This document shows positions 47,703-56,019 of a DNA stretch of 64,000 nt, piece after piece. The position numbers and the translations under genes were made by a program. Origin of the DNA: Caldimonas tepidiphila. Lineage in GTDB: Bacteria > Pseudomonadota > Gammaproteobacteria > Burkholderiales > Burkholderiaceae_C. The first letter of the stretch is position 1, and every line of letters starts with the position of its first letter. The stretch is taken from NCBI RefSeq assembly GCF_003569765.1, contig NZ_QXMG01000003.1, forward strand, positions 62,001-126,000, in the 5' to 3' direction. Below the pieces are notes generated by a model. The model was not told where the DNA came from, searched no databases, and saw only the letters and a program-made list of their open reading frames with translations.

Positions 47703-48269
47703 CTATTCCCGCACCGGGTGCTTGCCCAGCTTGCGCTGCAAGGTGCGGCGGTGCATGCACAGCGCGCGGGCCGCCGCGGAGATGTTCCCGGCCTGCTCGC
47801 TCAGCACCCGCTGGATGTGCTCCCATTCGAGCCGCTCGACCGACAGCCGCTTCCCGACCACCGGCATCGCGACCTCGCCGGCATCGCGATGCAGCGCCGC
47901 GAGGATCTCGTCGGCCCCTGCCGGCTTGGCGAGGTAGTAGCGGGCGCCGAGCTTGACGGCCTCGATCGCGGTGGCGATGCTCGGAAAGCCCGTCAGCACC
48001 ACGATGCGCAGCGCGGGGTTCGACTGCAGCAGCCGCTGCACCAGCGCGAGGCCCGTGCCGTCCGGCAGCTTGAGGTCCACCACCGCGTACTGCACCTCCC
48101 GGGCCGCCGCCAGCGCCGCGCGCTGCTCGTGCGCGAGCGTGACCGCGAAGCCGCGTCTCGCGAAGGCCTTGGCAAGGGCCTCGCACAGCGCCTCGTCGTC
48201 GTCCACCATCAGCAGGGCCGGCGGTTTCGCGGTGCCGGCGCTCGGCCGGGGATCGTCACTGCTTGCCAT
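47703..48269 (-). CDS. RegA/PrrA/ActR-type redox response regulator
   Basis: 188 residues from the ATG at 48269, which has GGAG 6 bases before it; another ATG at 48281 is possible. The receiver has acidic pair DDD in LLMVDDDEALCEAL, acceptor Asp in AVVDLKLPDGTGL, switch Thr in VVLTGFPSIATA and Lys in YLAKPAGADE. The short C-terminal Fis-type HTH NISAAARALCMHRRTLQRKL is the near-invariant RegA DNA-binding helix. RegA proteins control redox genes of respiration, CO2 and nitrogen fixation. It overlaps the 3' end of the RegB-like kinase by 14 bases. No phosphorylation-site change is seen. Confidence 0.92.
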   Translation of the reverse strand: MASSDDPRPSAGTAKPPALLMVDDDEALCEALAKAFARRGFAVTLAHEQRAALAAAREVQYAVVDLKLPDGTGLALVQRLLQSNPALRIVVLTGFPSIATAIEAVKLGARYYLAKPAGADEILAALHRDAGEVAMPVVGKRLSVERLEWEHIQRVLSEQAGNISAAARALCMHRRTLQRKLGKHPVRE

Positions 48270-49605
48270 GGCTTGCTCCATTGAGGGGGGTCGAGGAGGA
48301 AGGCCGCTCGCAGGGCCCGGCGCCGGCCGCCGCGACGGCGGGAAGGAGGACGAGCGCGCAGGTGCCGCCGCCCTTCCTGGCCGACAGCCTCAGGCGGCCG
48401 CCGGCGCGCTCGACGGCGGTGCGCGCCAGCAGCAGGCCCAGCCCCAGGCCTTCCCGCTTGGTGGTGAAGGACGGGGCGGCCCTGCCCTCGGCCAGCGCCG
48501 GCGCGATCCCGGGTCCGCGGTCCCGGATGCCGAGCACCACGTGGTCGGCGCGCCAGATGCAGTCGAGCACGACCTCGGCGCGCGAGGCGTCCGCGGCGTT
48601 GTTCAGGAGATTGGCCAGCCCCTGCGCCAGCCGCCGGTCGGCGGGCACGCGCGGCGGCGTCCTGCGCGAGCAGCGCCGCCGCAGCCGCACCCCGGGCCGC
48701 GCCGCCAGCCAGCGCCCCACCACGCCATCGACGAACGCGTCCGCCCGCTCGTGCACGCCTTCGGCGTCCGCGGCGGCGAGCCGGCCGCAGTCGCGCAAGC
48801 CGGCCAGCGTCGCCTTGCAGGCATCGACCTGCCTCGCGATGGTGTGCAGCCCCTGCCGCAGCTCCGGCGGGCTCGCGTCGCGCCGGCTCGACAGCTCGTC
48901 CGCCACCACCGCGATCGTGTTGAGGGGGCTCGCGAGCTCGTGCGCGGTGCCGGCGGCCAGGCTGCCGACCTCGACCAGGAAGCTGCTGTCGCGCTCCCGG
49001 CGCGCCGCCTCCGCGAGGCGGCGCTCGTGCTCGCGGGCCTGCTGCGCCCACAGGCCGACGAACGCGGCGAGCAGCCCGGCGGCCAGCAGCACCGTCAGCC
49101 ACAGCGCGGACAGCGGCAGCTGCAGCTCCGCGGGCCCGAGCGGTGGCACGACGCGGCGCAGCGCCGCGAGGATCAGCCAGCCGCAGAGGCCCGCTGCCGC
49201 GGTGGCGGAGACCCAGCGGCGCGGCCCGCTCAGCAAGGCCGCCGCGATCGCCGTCGGCACGAGCAGGAAGGGCACCATCAGCATGCCGGCAAGCGGCTGG
49301 GGACCGGCCGTGATCGCATGGCCCATCCAGGACAGGATCAGCAGCTCCGCGAGGCCCTGCCCGAGCAGCCCGGCCTCGTCGACGCCGCCGTGTCGGCGCA
49401 GCCGCCAGAGCATCGCCTGCCCGAGGCCGGCCTGCAGCCCCAGGCCGCCGACCAGCACCGCCCAAGGCAGTCTCTCCTCCCCCACGAAGCCCGCGAGGGC
49501 GAGGCCCGCGGCCTGCCCCGCCACCGAGAGGCGGGGCCATGTCCTCATGGCCCGCAGCAGCGGCTGGTTCGCAGGGTCGGCGCGGTCGTACTTCGGCGCC
49601 TGCAT
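48256..49605 (-). CDS. RegB/PrrB/ActS-type membrane histidine kinase
   Basis: 449 residues from the ATG at 49605. Six membrane helices are visible in about the first 180 residues (for example AVLVGGLGLQAGLGQAMLW, LMVPFLLVPTAIAAALL, SALWLTVLLAAGLLAAFVGL). The H-box GTAHELASPLNTIAVVADEL is of the RegB type, with N-box NLLNNAADASRAE and G-box RDRGPGIAP and GLGLGLLLARTAVE. The quinone-contact heptad known in Rhodobacter RegB was not found. A TTG five codons upstream (49620) has a better ribosome site (GAGAGAGG) and may be the true start. It precedes the RegA-like gene, with overlap, and is divergent from the large oxidase. Confidence 0.9.
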   Translation of the reverse strand: MQAPKYDRADPANQPLLRAMRTWPRLSVAGQAAGLALAGFVGEERLPWAVLVGGLGLQAGLGQAMLWRLRRHGGVDEAGLLGQGLAELLILSWMGHAITAGPQPLAGMLMVPFLLVPTAIAAALLSGPRRWVSATAAAGLCGWLILAALRRVVPPLGPAELQLPLSALWLTVLLAAGLLAAFVGLWAQQAREHERRLAEAARRERDSSFLVEVGSLAAGTAHELASPLNTIAVVADELSSRRDASPPELRQGLHTIARQVDACKATLAGLRDCGRLAAADAEGVHERADAFVDGVVGRWLAARPGVRLRRRCSRRTPPRVPADRRLAQGLANLLNNAADASRAEVVLDCIWRADHVVLGIRDRGPGIAPALAEGRAAPSFTTKREGLGLGLLLARTAVERAGGRLRLSARKGGGTCALVLLPAVAAAGAGPCERPSSSTPLNGASHGKQ

Positions 49606-50050
49606 CGATGCATGGGCCAAGATATCCCTCTCTCGTGGAAATCGACGGCGCTCGGCCGGGTCCGCCGCGACGCGGCATCGAGGCGTCCGCTGCGCGGGCG
49701 GACCCGGAGACCGCGCGAGCCCCGTGGACAGGTTCTCGTGCGGCGAGCGCAGCTTAGTTCGCGGCCGTGTCCGCGCGCCTCCCACGGCCGGGGGGCCTCC
49801 GAAGCCGCCCCGGGCGGCTCGGGCGCCGGCCCCCCGCAACACGATGCCGCGCTGCCGCGCAGCCGCGGCCCTCCGGCCCCGTCTGGCCCCGCGCCGGCCA
49901 TGTCGGCTGCGGCGCGAGCGGCTACTCCCTCATCCGGTGCGACAACGTGTCGCGTTTCCTTCGCAGCCCGTCCTTCCTATGCTGCATTGCAATGCGCTGC
50001 CACCACAGCTCGACGGCAGCCGATACGGCACGGGACGGAGGCAAGAGGCG
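49606..50050. promoter_or_regulatory. Divergent control region RegB-like kinase / multicopper oxidase
   Basis: 445 bases without a gene. The perfect inverted repeat GCGACA-ACG-TGTCGC lies at 49939-49953, 98 bases before the oxidase ATG. It agrees at 13 of 15 positions with the RegR box as I recall it, GNG(A/G)C(A/G)TTNNGNCGC. GGAGGCAAGAGG directly precedes the oxidase start as ribosome site. Confidence 0.6.
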
Positions 50051-53000
50051 ATGGCGAACCCCCTTCAGGCATCACGGCCGGCTCGGTGCGCGGGCCGCAG
50101 CGGCGCACGTTCCCTGCTCGCGGCACTGGCCCTCTGGCCGGGCCTGGGCGTCGGCCTCGGCGCGGCCGCGGCGCAGGAATCCTGCCAGCGCACGGTGACG
50201 GCGGACATCGTCGCGATCGACCAGCCGCTGATGTACAACCGGCTCGGCGCGTCGAACGTCAACGCGACGGTCTACGCGTTGCGCCGCGACGTGATCCACA
50301 AGGACAGCCGGCTGCCGCTGACGGTGGACGCGGCGGGTGCCGTGCCCGGCGAGGTCGAGCTGCGGCCCGACCGCCGCCCGCGCCCGCTGGTGCTGCGGGT
50401 GCGCCAGGGCGACTGCCTGACGGTGAACCTGCAGAACCTGCTGACGCGCCACCCGAACCCCTTCGACGTGCCGAAGACCACCGCGGCCGGCGCGGTCACG
50501 ACGGTCTTCATCGACGAGCAGCCGGCCTCGCGCGTGGTGGGCTTCCATGCCGCCGGCATGCAGCCCGTCGGCGGCATCGACGACGCGGGCGCGATGGTCG
50601 GCCGCAACCACCTCGCCGGCGGCAAGGGCAGCCGCAACGAGCAGACCGGCAGTCTCGCGGCGCCGGGCGAGACCCGCAGCTACCGGCTCTACGCCGAGAA
50701 GGAAGGCGTCTTCGTCGCGACGAGCGAAGGGGTGACGATCGGCTCGGACGGCAACCAGGGCCACCTCTCCACGGGCCTGTTCGGCCAGGTGATCGTCGAG
50801 CCCGCCGGCGCGCGCATCTACCGCAGCCAGGTCAACGAGGAGGAGATGCGGATGGCGACGCGCCGCCGCACCGAGCTCGGCCAGCCCGTCCTGGACTACG
50901 AGGCGGTGTACCCCGACATCGAGGTGTTCCGGCTCGAGGGCAAGGCCGGGCTGCCGGTGCTCAACATGCTCCGCTGCGCCACCGCCACCTCGTGCGAGAT
51001 CGTGCACTCGGAGATCGCCGCGATCGTCGCCGGGCCCAATGCCGACGGCAGCTTCCCGCCCGGCACCTACCCGCTCGAGTCGAAGAACAAGCGCAACCCG
51101 AGCCTGCCGAACCGGCTCGAGCCCTTTCGCGACTTCGCCTCGCTGTGGCACGACGAGGTCGCCACTGCGCAGGCCTTCCCCGGCTTCTTCAAGGACGACC
51201 CGGTAATGGGCCACGTGCTCGAAGGCGTGCGCGACGCCTTCATGGTCAATTACGGCTCGGCCGGCGTCGGCGCCGAGATCATCGCCAACCGCCTGGGCGT
51301 CGGCCCGATGCACGACTGCCTGAGCTGCTCGATGGAGGAGTTCTTCCTCAGCGCCTTCGCGGTCGGCGACCCGGCGCTGCTCGTCGACATCCCGGCCAAC
51401 TTCGGGCTCGAGTCGCTGCGCCCCGGCCAGCAGCCCCCGCAGGGCGCGCTCGGCCCGAAGGCCGCCTATGCGATCGGCGCGAGCGACCCGTCGAACGTGC
51501 ACCACAGCTACATCGGCGACTTCGTGAAGTTCCGCAACACCCACGTCGGCACCGAGCACCACGTCTTCCACCTGCACAACCACCAGTGGCTCTACAACCC
51601 GAACGACGACAACTCCAACTACCTCGACGCGCAGACCCTCGGCCCGGGCTCGGGCTACACCTACGAGATCAACTTCGGCGGCTCGGGCAACCGCAACAAG
51701 AGCGCCGGCGACGCGATCTACCACTGCCACTTCTACCCGCACTTCGCGCAGGGCATGTGGGCGCACTGGCGCAACCACGACGTGTTCGAGACCGGCACGC
51801 GGCTGAAGGCGCCCACCGGCGCCGACGGCTACCACACCGAGCCGTGGGGCCTGGCCGACACCACGCCGGCCGCCGGCGCGCGCGCCTATCCGGACGGCGA
51901 GATCGCCGCCGGCACGCCGATCCCGGCCGTGGTGCCGCTGCCGGGCAAGGCGCTGCCGCTGATGCCGGGCGAGGTGACCGTGGTGCCGAAGTTCGCGGCC
52001 GATGGCACGACCGTGATCGGCTCGAACGCGAAGGTGCTCGACCGCAGCAGGAACCCGGGCTTCCCGTTCTGGGTCGCGGGCATCGAGGACGTGGTCGGGC
52101 AGCGCCCGCCCACGCCGGTGCTCGACATGCTCGACTCCGCCAAGGCGGCGGCGCTGAAGGCGTCCGGCAATCCGCTGTGGGCGAACCTCGACCCGAAGCA
52201 GGCCGACGGCTTCGACGGCGGCCTGCCGCGCCACGCGCTGCAGGGCATGGCCGCGGGCGGCAAGGCGGTGTCGGTGCTCAACAACCTGGACTTCGGCAAG
52301 ACGGTGGAGAAGGCCAAGCCGGTCTTCTACCCCGAGGAAGGCACCGACCTGGAGCAACTGGCGATGGCCTTCCATGCCAAGCGCCGGCACCCGAGCCGCA
52401 AGGTGGGGCTGGACGGCAACGTGTCGAGCGCGGACTTCGTCACCAACGGCGCGCCGCCCGCCGTCGGCGCGCCCTTCCACGAGCCCTGCATCGACGACGC
52501 GGGCACGCGGCTCGACAGCGGCGTGGTCGGTCGCTTCTTCAGCGGCGAATCGCCGTCGGCGCTGTCCACCCGGGGCTCGAGCCACTTCAGCGCGAGCAAC
52601 CCGCGCATCTACAAGGGCGCCGCGATCCAGTTCGACGCGGTGTTCAACAAGGCCGGCTACCACTACCCGCAGCAGCGCATCCTGACGCTGTGGCAGGACG
52701 CGGCCGGCGTCATCACGAAGGCCCGGCCGCCCGAGCCGCTGGTGATGCGGCTCAACACCTTCGACTGCGCCGTCTTCCACCACACCAACCTGGCACCCGC
52801 CTACTACGAGATGGACGACTACCAGGTGCGCACGCCCACCGACCTGATCGGGCAGCACATGCACCTGCCGAAGTGGGACCTCACCACGGCGGACGGCGCG
52901 GCCAACGGCTGGAACTACGAGGACGGCACGGCCTCCCCGGGTGCCCTGCGCGAGCGCATCCAGGCCATCCGCGCGTACAACGGCTGCCAGGCGGAGGACG

Positions 53001-56000
53001 CGCGCAACGGCACGCCTGATTGCCCGGTGGCCCGGCCCCATCCCTACTTCGGCAAGGTCGCCGCCGGGCTCGGCGGACGCTACCCGGAGGAGTGGCTGGG
53101 CGCGCGCACCACGACCCAGCGCTGGTTCTCCGACCCGGTGGTCAACACCCTCGGCGTGGACCGCGGCCTGGGCCTGGCCTTCACGCACGACCACTTCGGC
53201 CCGTCGACGCACCAGCAGACCGGCCTGTACGGAACGGTGCTGGCCGAGCCCGCGGGCTCGCGCTGGGTGCACAACGAGACCGGCCAGCCGCTCGGCTACA
53301 ACCCGACGAACGGGGCGCCGGCGCGCACCGACACGCGGCTCGACGGCACGAGCTTCAGCGACGGCGGCCCGACGAGCTGGCAGGCGGCGATCCTGCCGCC
53401 CTCGACGGCCCCGGGCGGCAGCAACGTGAAGGCCGAAACCGTGCCGGCGCACCGCGAGTTCTTCTTCGAGTTCAGCGACTTCCAGCACGCCTACGAGAAG
53501 GGGGTCTACGTCGGCGCCGGGCCGGACGGGCTGCCGCAGCCGGCGCAGATCGTCGTCGACGCGTTCGACCCCTCGCGCGCCACCGCGCCGGCGCTCGCCG
53601 ACAGCTTCCGCCGCGCAATCAATCCGCCGGCACGCAAGCAGATCTCGCCGCTGTACCCGGACCTCGTGCTCGAGGTCGCAGGCGGGATCCTGCCCGGCTG
53701 CCCGTCGCGCCCCTGTCCGCAGGCGATCTCGGTGCAGGACCCGGGCATGATGGTGGTGAACTACCGCCAGGAGCCGGTCGGGCTGCGCGTCTTCGACCCG
53801 AACAAGCTCGGGCCCGACGGCAAGCCCGGCGCGCAGGCCGAGGGCGTGGCGGGCGACCTCGCCTACGCGCTGTCGACCAAGATCCTCGCGAAGGACGGCA
53901 CCGTGAAGCCGATCGTGCGCGCGATTCCCGAGATGAACCTCGGCGAGTCCCTGCTCGGCTTCTGGGCTCGCCCGCTCCAGGCCGCGAGCGCCATCGACCC
54001 GAACGACCCCTTCACGCCGATGATGCGCAGCTACACCGGCGACATCGTGCGCATGAAGGTCCAGGCCGGCGGCCACGAGGAGGAGCACAACGCGAGCATC
54101 CACGGCATCAAGTGGCTGCAGGGCGGCTCGGCCTTCGGCCGCGCGCCCAACTCCGGCTGGCGCAACGCGCAGGCCACCGGCATCTCGGAGCAGTTCACCT
54201 TCGCCGCCCCGGTGATCCCGGTCAACAAGCAGGTGACGACCCCGGGCTTCAAGGACTACGCCTACAGCCTCGACACCTCGACGGACGGCTGGTGGAGCGG
54301 CATGTGGGGGCTGCTGCGCGCCTACGACGCGGCCCGCAGCGACCTGTTCGCGCTGCCGAGCAACCCGACGCCGAAGTCGCCGCGCATCGAGAACGCGTCG
54401 GAGTTCGTCGGCGTGTGCCCGACCAGCGCGCCGGTGGTGCGGCAGCGCGTGGTGGCGATCCTCGCCAACGACCTGCTGGCCGACCGGCGCCCGGCAGGCG
54501 TGAAGCTGGACTTCGGCAGCCCGGCACAGCACAACGGCGCGCCGCTGAACCCCAACGGCGGCACGCTGGTCTACAACCCGCGCGCAACGCCGAACGCGAG
54601 CGGGCGCAGCGGCCCGCTCCACGACCCGACCGCGATGCTGTACGTGCGGATCGAGGACCTGGAGCCGCGCAACCCGGCCGACCGCGCCTGCCAGGACAGC
54701 CGCAACGCCCCCGGCGTCACGAAGCCGGCCTGCGCGGTGCGCCTGAAGCCCGGCCTGAAGGTCGAGCCGCTGATGCTGCGCGCGGCGGCCGGCTCCTGCG
54801 TCGAGCTCACGCTCCACAACCGGCTGCCCGCGGTGGCGCCCGACCTGCCCTCGCTCGGCACGCTGCTGGGCCTGGTCAAGCGCGACCGCGACCGGGCGGA
54901 CGGCTCGACCCCCTTCGACAACAACCTGATCCGGCCCTCCACCACCGTCGGCCTGCACCCGCAGCTGCTCGCGCTGGACGTGACGCAGGACGACGGCGCC
55001 AACGTCGGCCAGAACATCGCCCAGACCGTCGCGCCGGTCGACCCGGCCACCGGCAACGCCGGCGACGCGCAGACCTACCGCTGGTATGCCGGCGACCTGA
55101 GCACCAGGCCGGCCGGCAGCGCGGTGAGGATGGTGGCCACCCCGGTCGAGTTCGGCGGCTTCGGGCTGCTGCCGGCCGACAAGATCAAGCAGGGCCAGAA
55201 GTCGCTCGTCGGCGGCATGGTCGTCGTGCCGCAGGGCGCCACGATCGCCGAGGACCCGGACCAGCGCGCACAGGCCACCGTCCGCTGGACCGACCCGGCC
55301 ACCGGCGCGGCGCGCAGCGCGCGCGACCTGATGCTGGTGATGGCGAAGAACCTGAACCACCGCTGGGCCGACGGCTCGCCCGTGGAGCACATCAACGGCG
55401 AGGGGGCCGGCATCCCCGAGGACAGCCAGGACGGCACCGCGATGGCCTTCAACTACGGCATCGAGCCGCTGTGGTTCCGCTTCGGCCTCGCGCCGAACGC
55501 GGACTTCGGCGGCGCCGGCTGCGGACCGGGCTGCTTCGGCGGCGTGGCCAACGCGCACCAGGCCTACAGCAACGTGCTCACCGGCGGCGCGGACCCGGTC
55601 ACGCCGGTGCTGCGCGCGCAGGCCGGCGACGAGGTGCGGCTGCACGTGGCGGCGCCCCACAGCGCCAGCCGCGGCAGCACCTTCTCGGTCCAGGGCCACC
55701 TCTGGCAGCGCGATCCCTACGTCTGCCCGGACCAGCAGCTCCACGGGCTGCTCGGCGTGTGCCCGGTGGCTGCCAACGCGGGGCTGTTCGACGCGGCAGG
55801 CAACCCGCTGGTCGGCTCGCGCGCGATCGGTCAGAACCCGCTCGGCTTCGTGCTGGGCGGCCAGGACAGCCTGACCGGCGCCTCGCACTTCACCTTCCGG
55901 CTGCCGAGCGCGGGCGGGCGCAACAAGGTGGCGGGCGACTACCTGTTCCGCGACAAGGGCTCGATCGGCAACGCCAGCGGGCTGTGGGGCATCCTGCGGG

Positions 56001-56011
56001 TCGACGAGTGA
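50051..56011 (+). CDS. Giant secreted multicopper oxidase, MofA/MnxG/OmpB-like
   Basis: 1986 residues. A Sec signal peptide (about 1-41, ending GAAAAQ-ES) exports it. Several cupredoxin-like domains follow. Copper motifs: HHVFHLHNH (503-511), HCHFYPHFAQGM (558-569) with the type 1 ligands C559, H564 and M569, FHH (909-911), QHMH (935-938) and THDHFGPSTHQQ (1045-1056). This places the HxxHxH/HCH half-sites before the HxH half-sites, the reverse of laccase-like oxidases. Further His-rich patches lie at about 1341-1355 (HEEEHNASIHG) and 1875-1895. Size, order and neighbours recall Leptothrix MofA and Bacillus MnxG (manganese oxidation) and Geobacter OmpB. The substrate cannot be told from sequence. 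Start ATG has GAGG upstream. It heads a same-strand run of exported genes to 61577. Confidence 0.92.
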   Translation: MANPLQASRPARCAGRSGARSLLAALALWPGLGVGLGAAAAQESCQRTVTADIVAIDQPLMYNRLGASNVNATVYALRRDVIHKDSRLPLTVDAAGAVPGEVELRPDRRPRPLVLRVRQGDCLTVNLQNLLTRHPNPFDVPKTTAAGAVTTVFIDEQPASRVVGFHAAGMQPVGGIDDAGAMVGRNHLAGGKGSRNEQTGSLAAPGETRSYRLYAEKEGVFVATSEGVTIGSDGNQGHLSTGLFGQVIVEPAGARIYRSQVNEEEMRMATRRRTELGQPVLDYEAVYPDIEVFRLEGKAGLPVLNMLRCATATSCEIVHSEIAAIVAGPNADGSFPPGTYPLESKNKRNPSLPNRLEPFRDFASLWHDEVATAQAFPGFFKDDPVMGHVLEGVRDAFMVNYGSAGVGAEIIANRLGVGPMHDCLSCSMEEFFLSAFAVGDPALLVDIPANFGLESLRPGQQPPQGALGPKAAYAIGASDPSNVHHSYIGDFVKFRNTHVGTEHHVFHLHNHQWLYNPNDDNSNYLDAQTLGPGSGYTYEINFGGSGNRNKSAGDAIYHCHFYPHFAQGMWAHWRNHDVFETGTRLKAPTGADGYHTEPWGLADTTPAAGARAYPDGEIAAGTPIPAVVPLPGKALPLMPGEVTVVPKFAADGTTVIGSNAKVLDRSRNPGFPFWVAGIEDVVGQRPPTPVLDMLDSAKAAALKASGNPLWANLDPKQADGFDGGLPRHALQGMAAGGKAVSVLNNLDFGKTVEKAKPVFYPEEGTDLEQLAMAFHAKRRHPSRKVGLDGNVSSADFVTNGAPPAVGAPFHEPCIDDAGTRLDSGVVGRFFSGESPSALSTRGSSHFSASNPRIYKGAAIQFDAVFNKAGYHYPQQRILTLWQDAAGVITKARPPEPLVMRLNTFDCAVFHHTNLAPAYYEMDDYQVRTPTDLIGQHMHLPKWDLTTADGAANGWNYEDGTASPGALRERIQAIRAYNGCQAEDARNGTPDCPVARPHPYFGKVAAGLGGRYPEEWLGARTTTQRWFSDPVVNTLGVDRGLGLAFTHDHFGPSTHQQTGLYGTVLAEPAGSRWVHNETGQPLGYNPTNGAPARTDTRLDGTSFSDGGPTSWQAAILPPSTAPGGSNVKAETVPAHREFFFEFSDFQHAYEKGVYVGAGPDGLPQPAQIVVDAFDPSRATAPALADSFRRAINPPARKQISPLYPDLVLEVAGGILPGCPSRPCPQAISVQDPGMMVVNYRQEPVGLRVFDPNKLGPDGKPGAQAEGVAGDLAYALSTKILAKDGTVKPIVRAIPEMNLGESLLGFWARPLQAASAIDPNDPFTPMMRSYTGDIVRMKVQAGGHEEEHNASIHGIKWLQGGSAFGRAPNSGWRNAQATGISEQFTFAAPVIPVNKQVTTPGFKDYAYSLDTSTDGWWSGMWGLLRAYDAARSDLFALPSNPTPKSPRIENASEFVGVCPTSAPVVRQRVVAILANDLLADRRPAGVKLDFGSPAQHNGAPLNPNGGTLVYNPRATPNASGRSGPLHDPTAMLYVRIEDLEPRNPADRACQDSRNAPGVTKPACAVRLKPGLKVEPLMLRAAAGSCVELTLHNRLPAVAPDLPSLGTLLGLVKRDRDRADGSTPFDNNLIRPSTTVGLHPQLLALDVTQDDGANVGQNIAQTVAPVDPATGNAGDAQTYRWYAGDLSTRPAGSAVRMVATPVEFGGFGLLPADKIKQGQKSLVGGMVVVPQGATIAEDPDQRAQATVRWTDPATGAARSARDLMLVMAKNLNHRWADGSPVEHINGEGAGIPEDSQDGTAMAFNYGIEPLWFRFGLAPNADFGGAGCGPGCFGGVANAHQAYSNVLTGGADPVTPVLRAQAGDEVRLHVAAPHSASRGSTFSVQGHLWQRDPYVCPDQQLHGLLGVCPVAANAGLFDAAGNPLVGSRAIGQNPLGFVLGGQDSLTGASHFTFRLPSAGGRNKVAGDYLFRDKGSIGNASGLWGILRVDE

Positions 56012-56019
56012 GGACCGGA

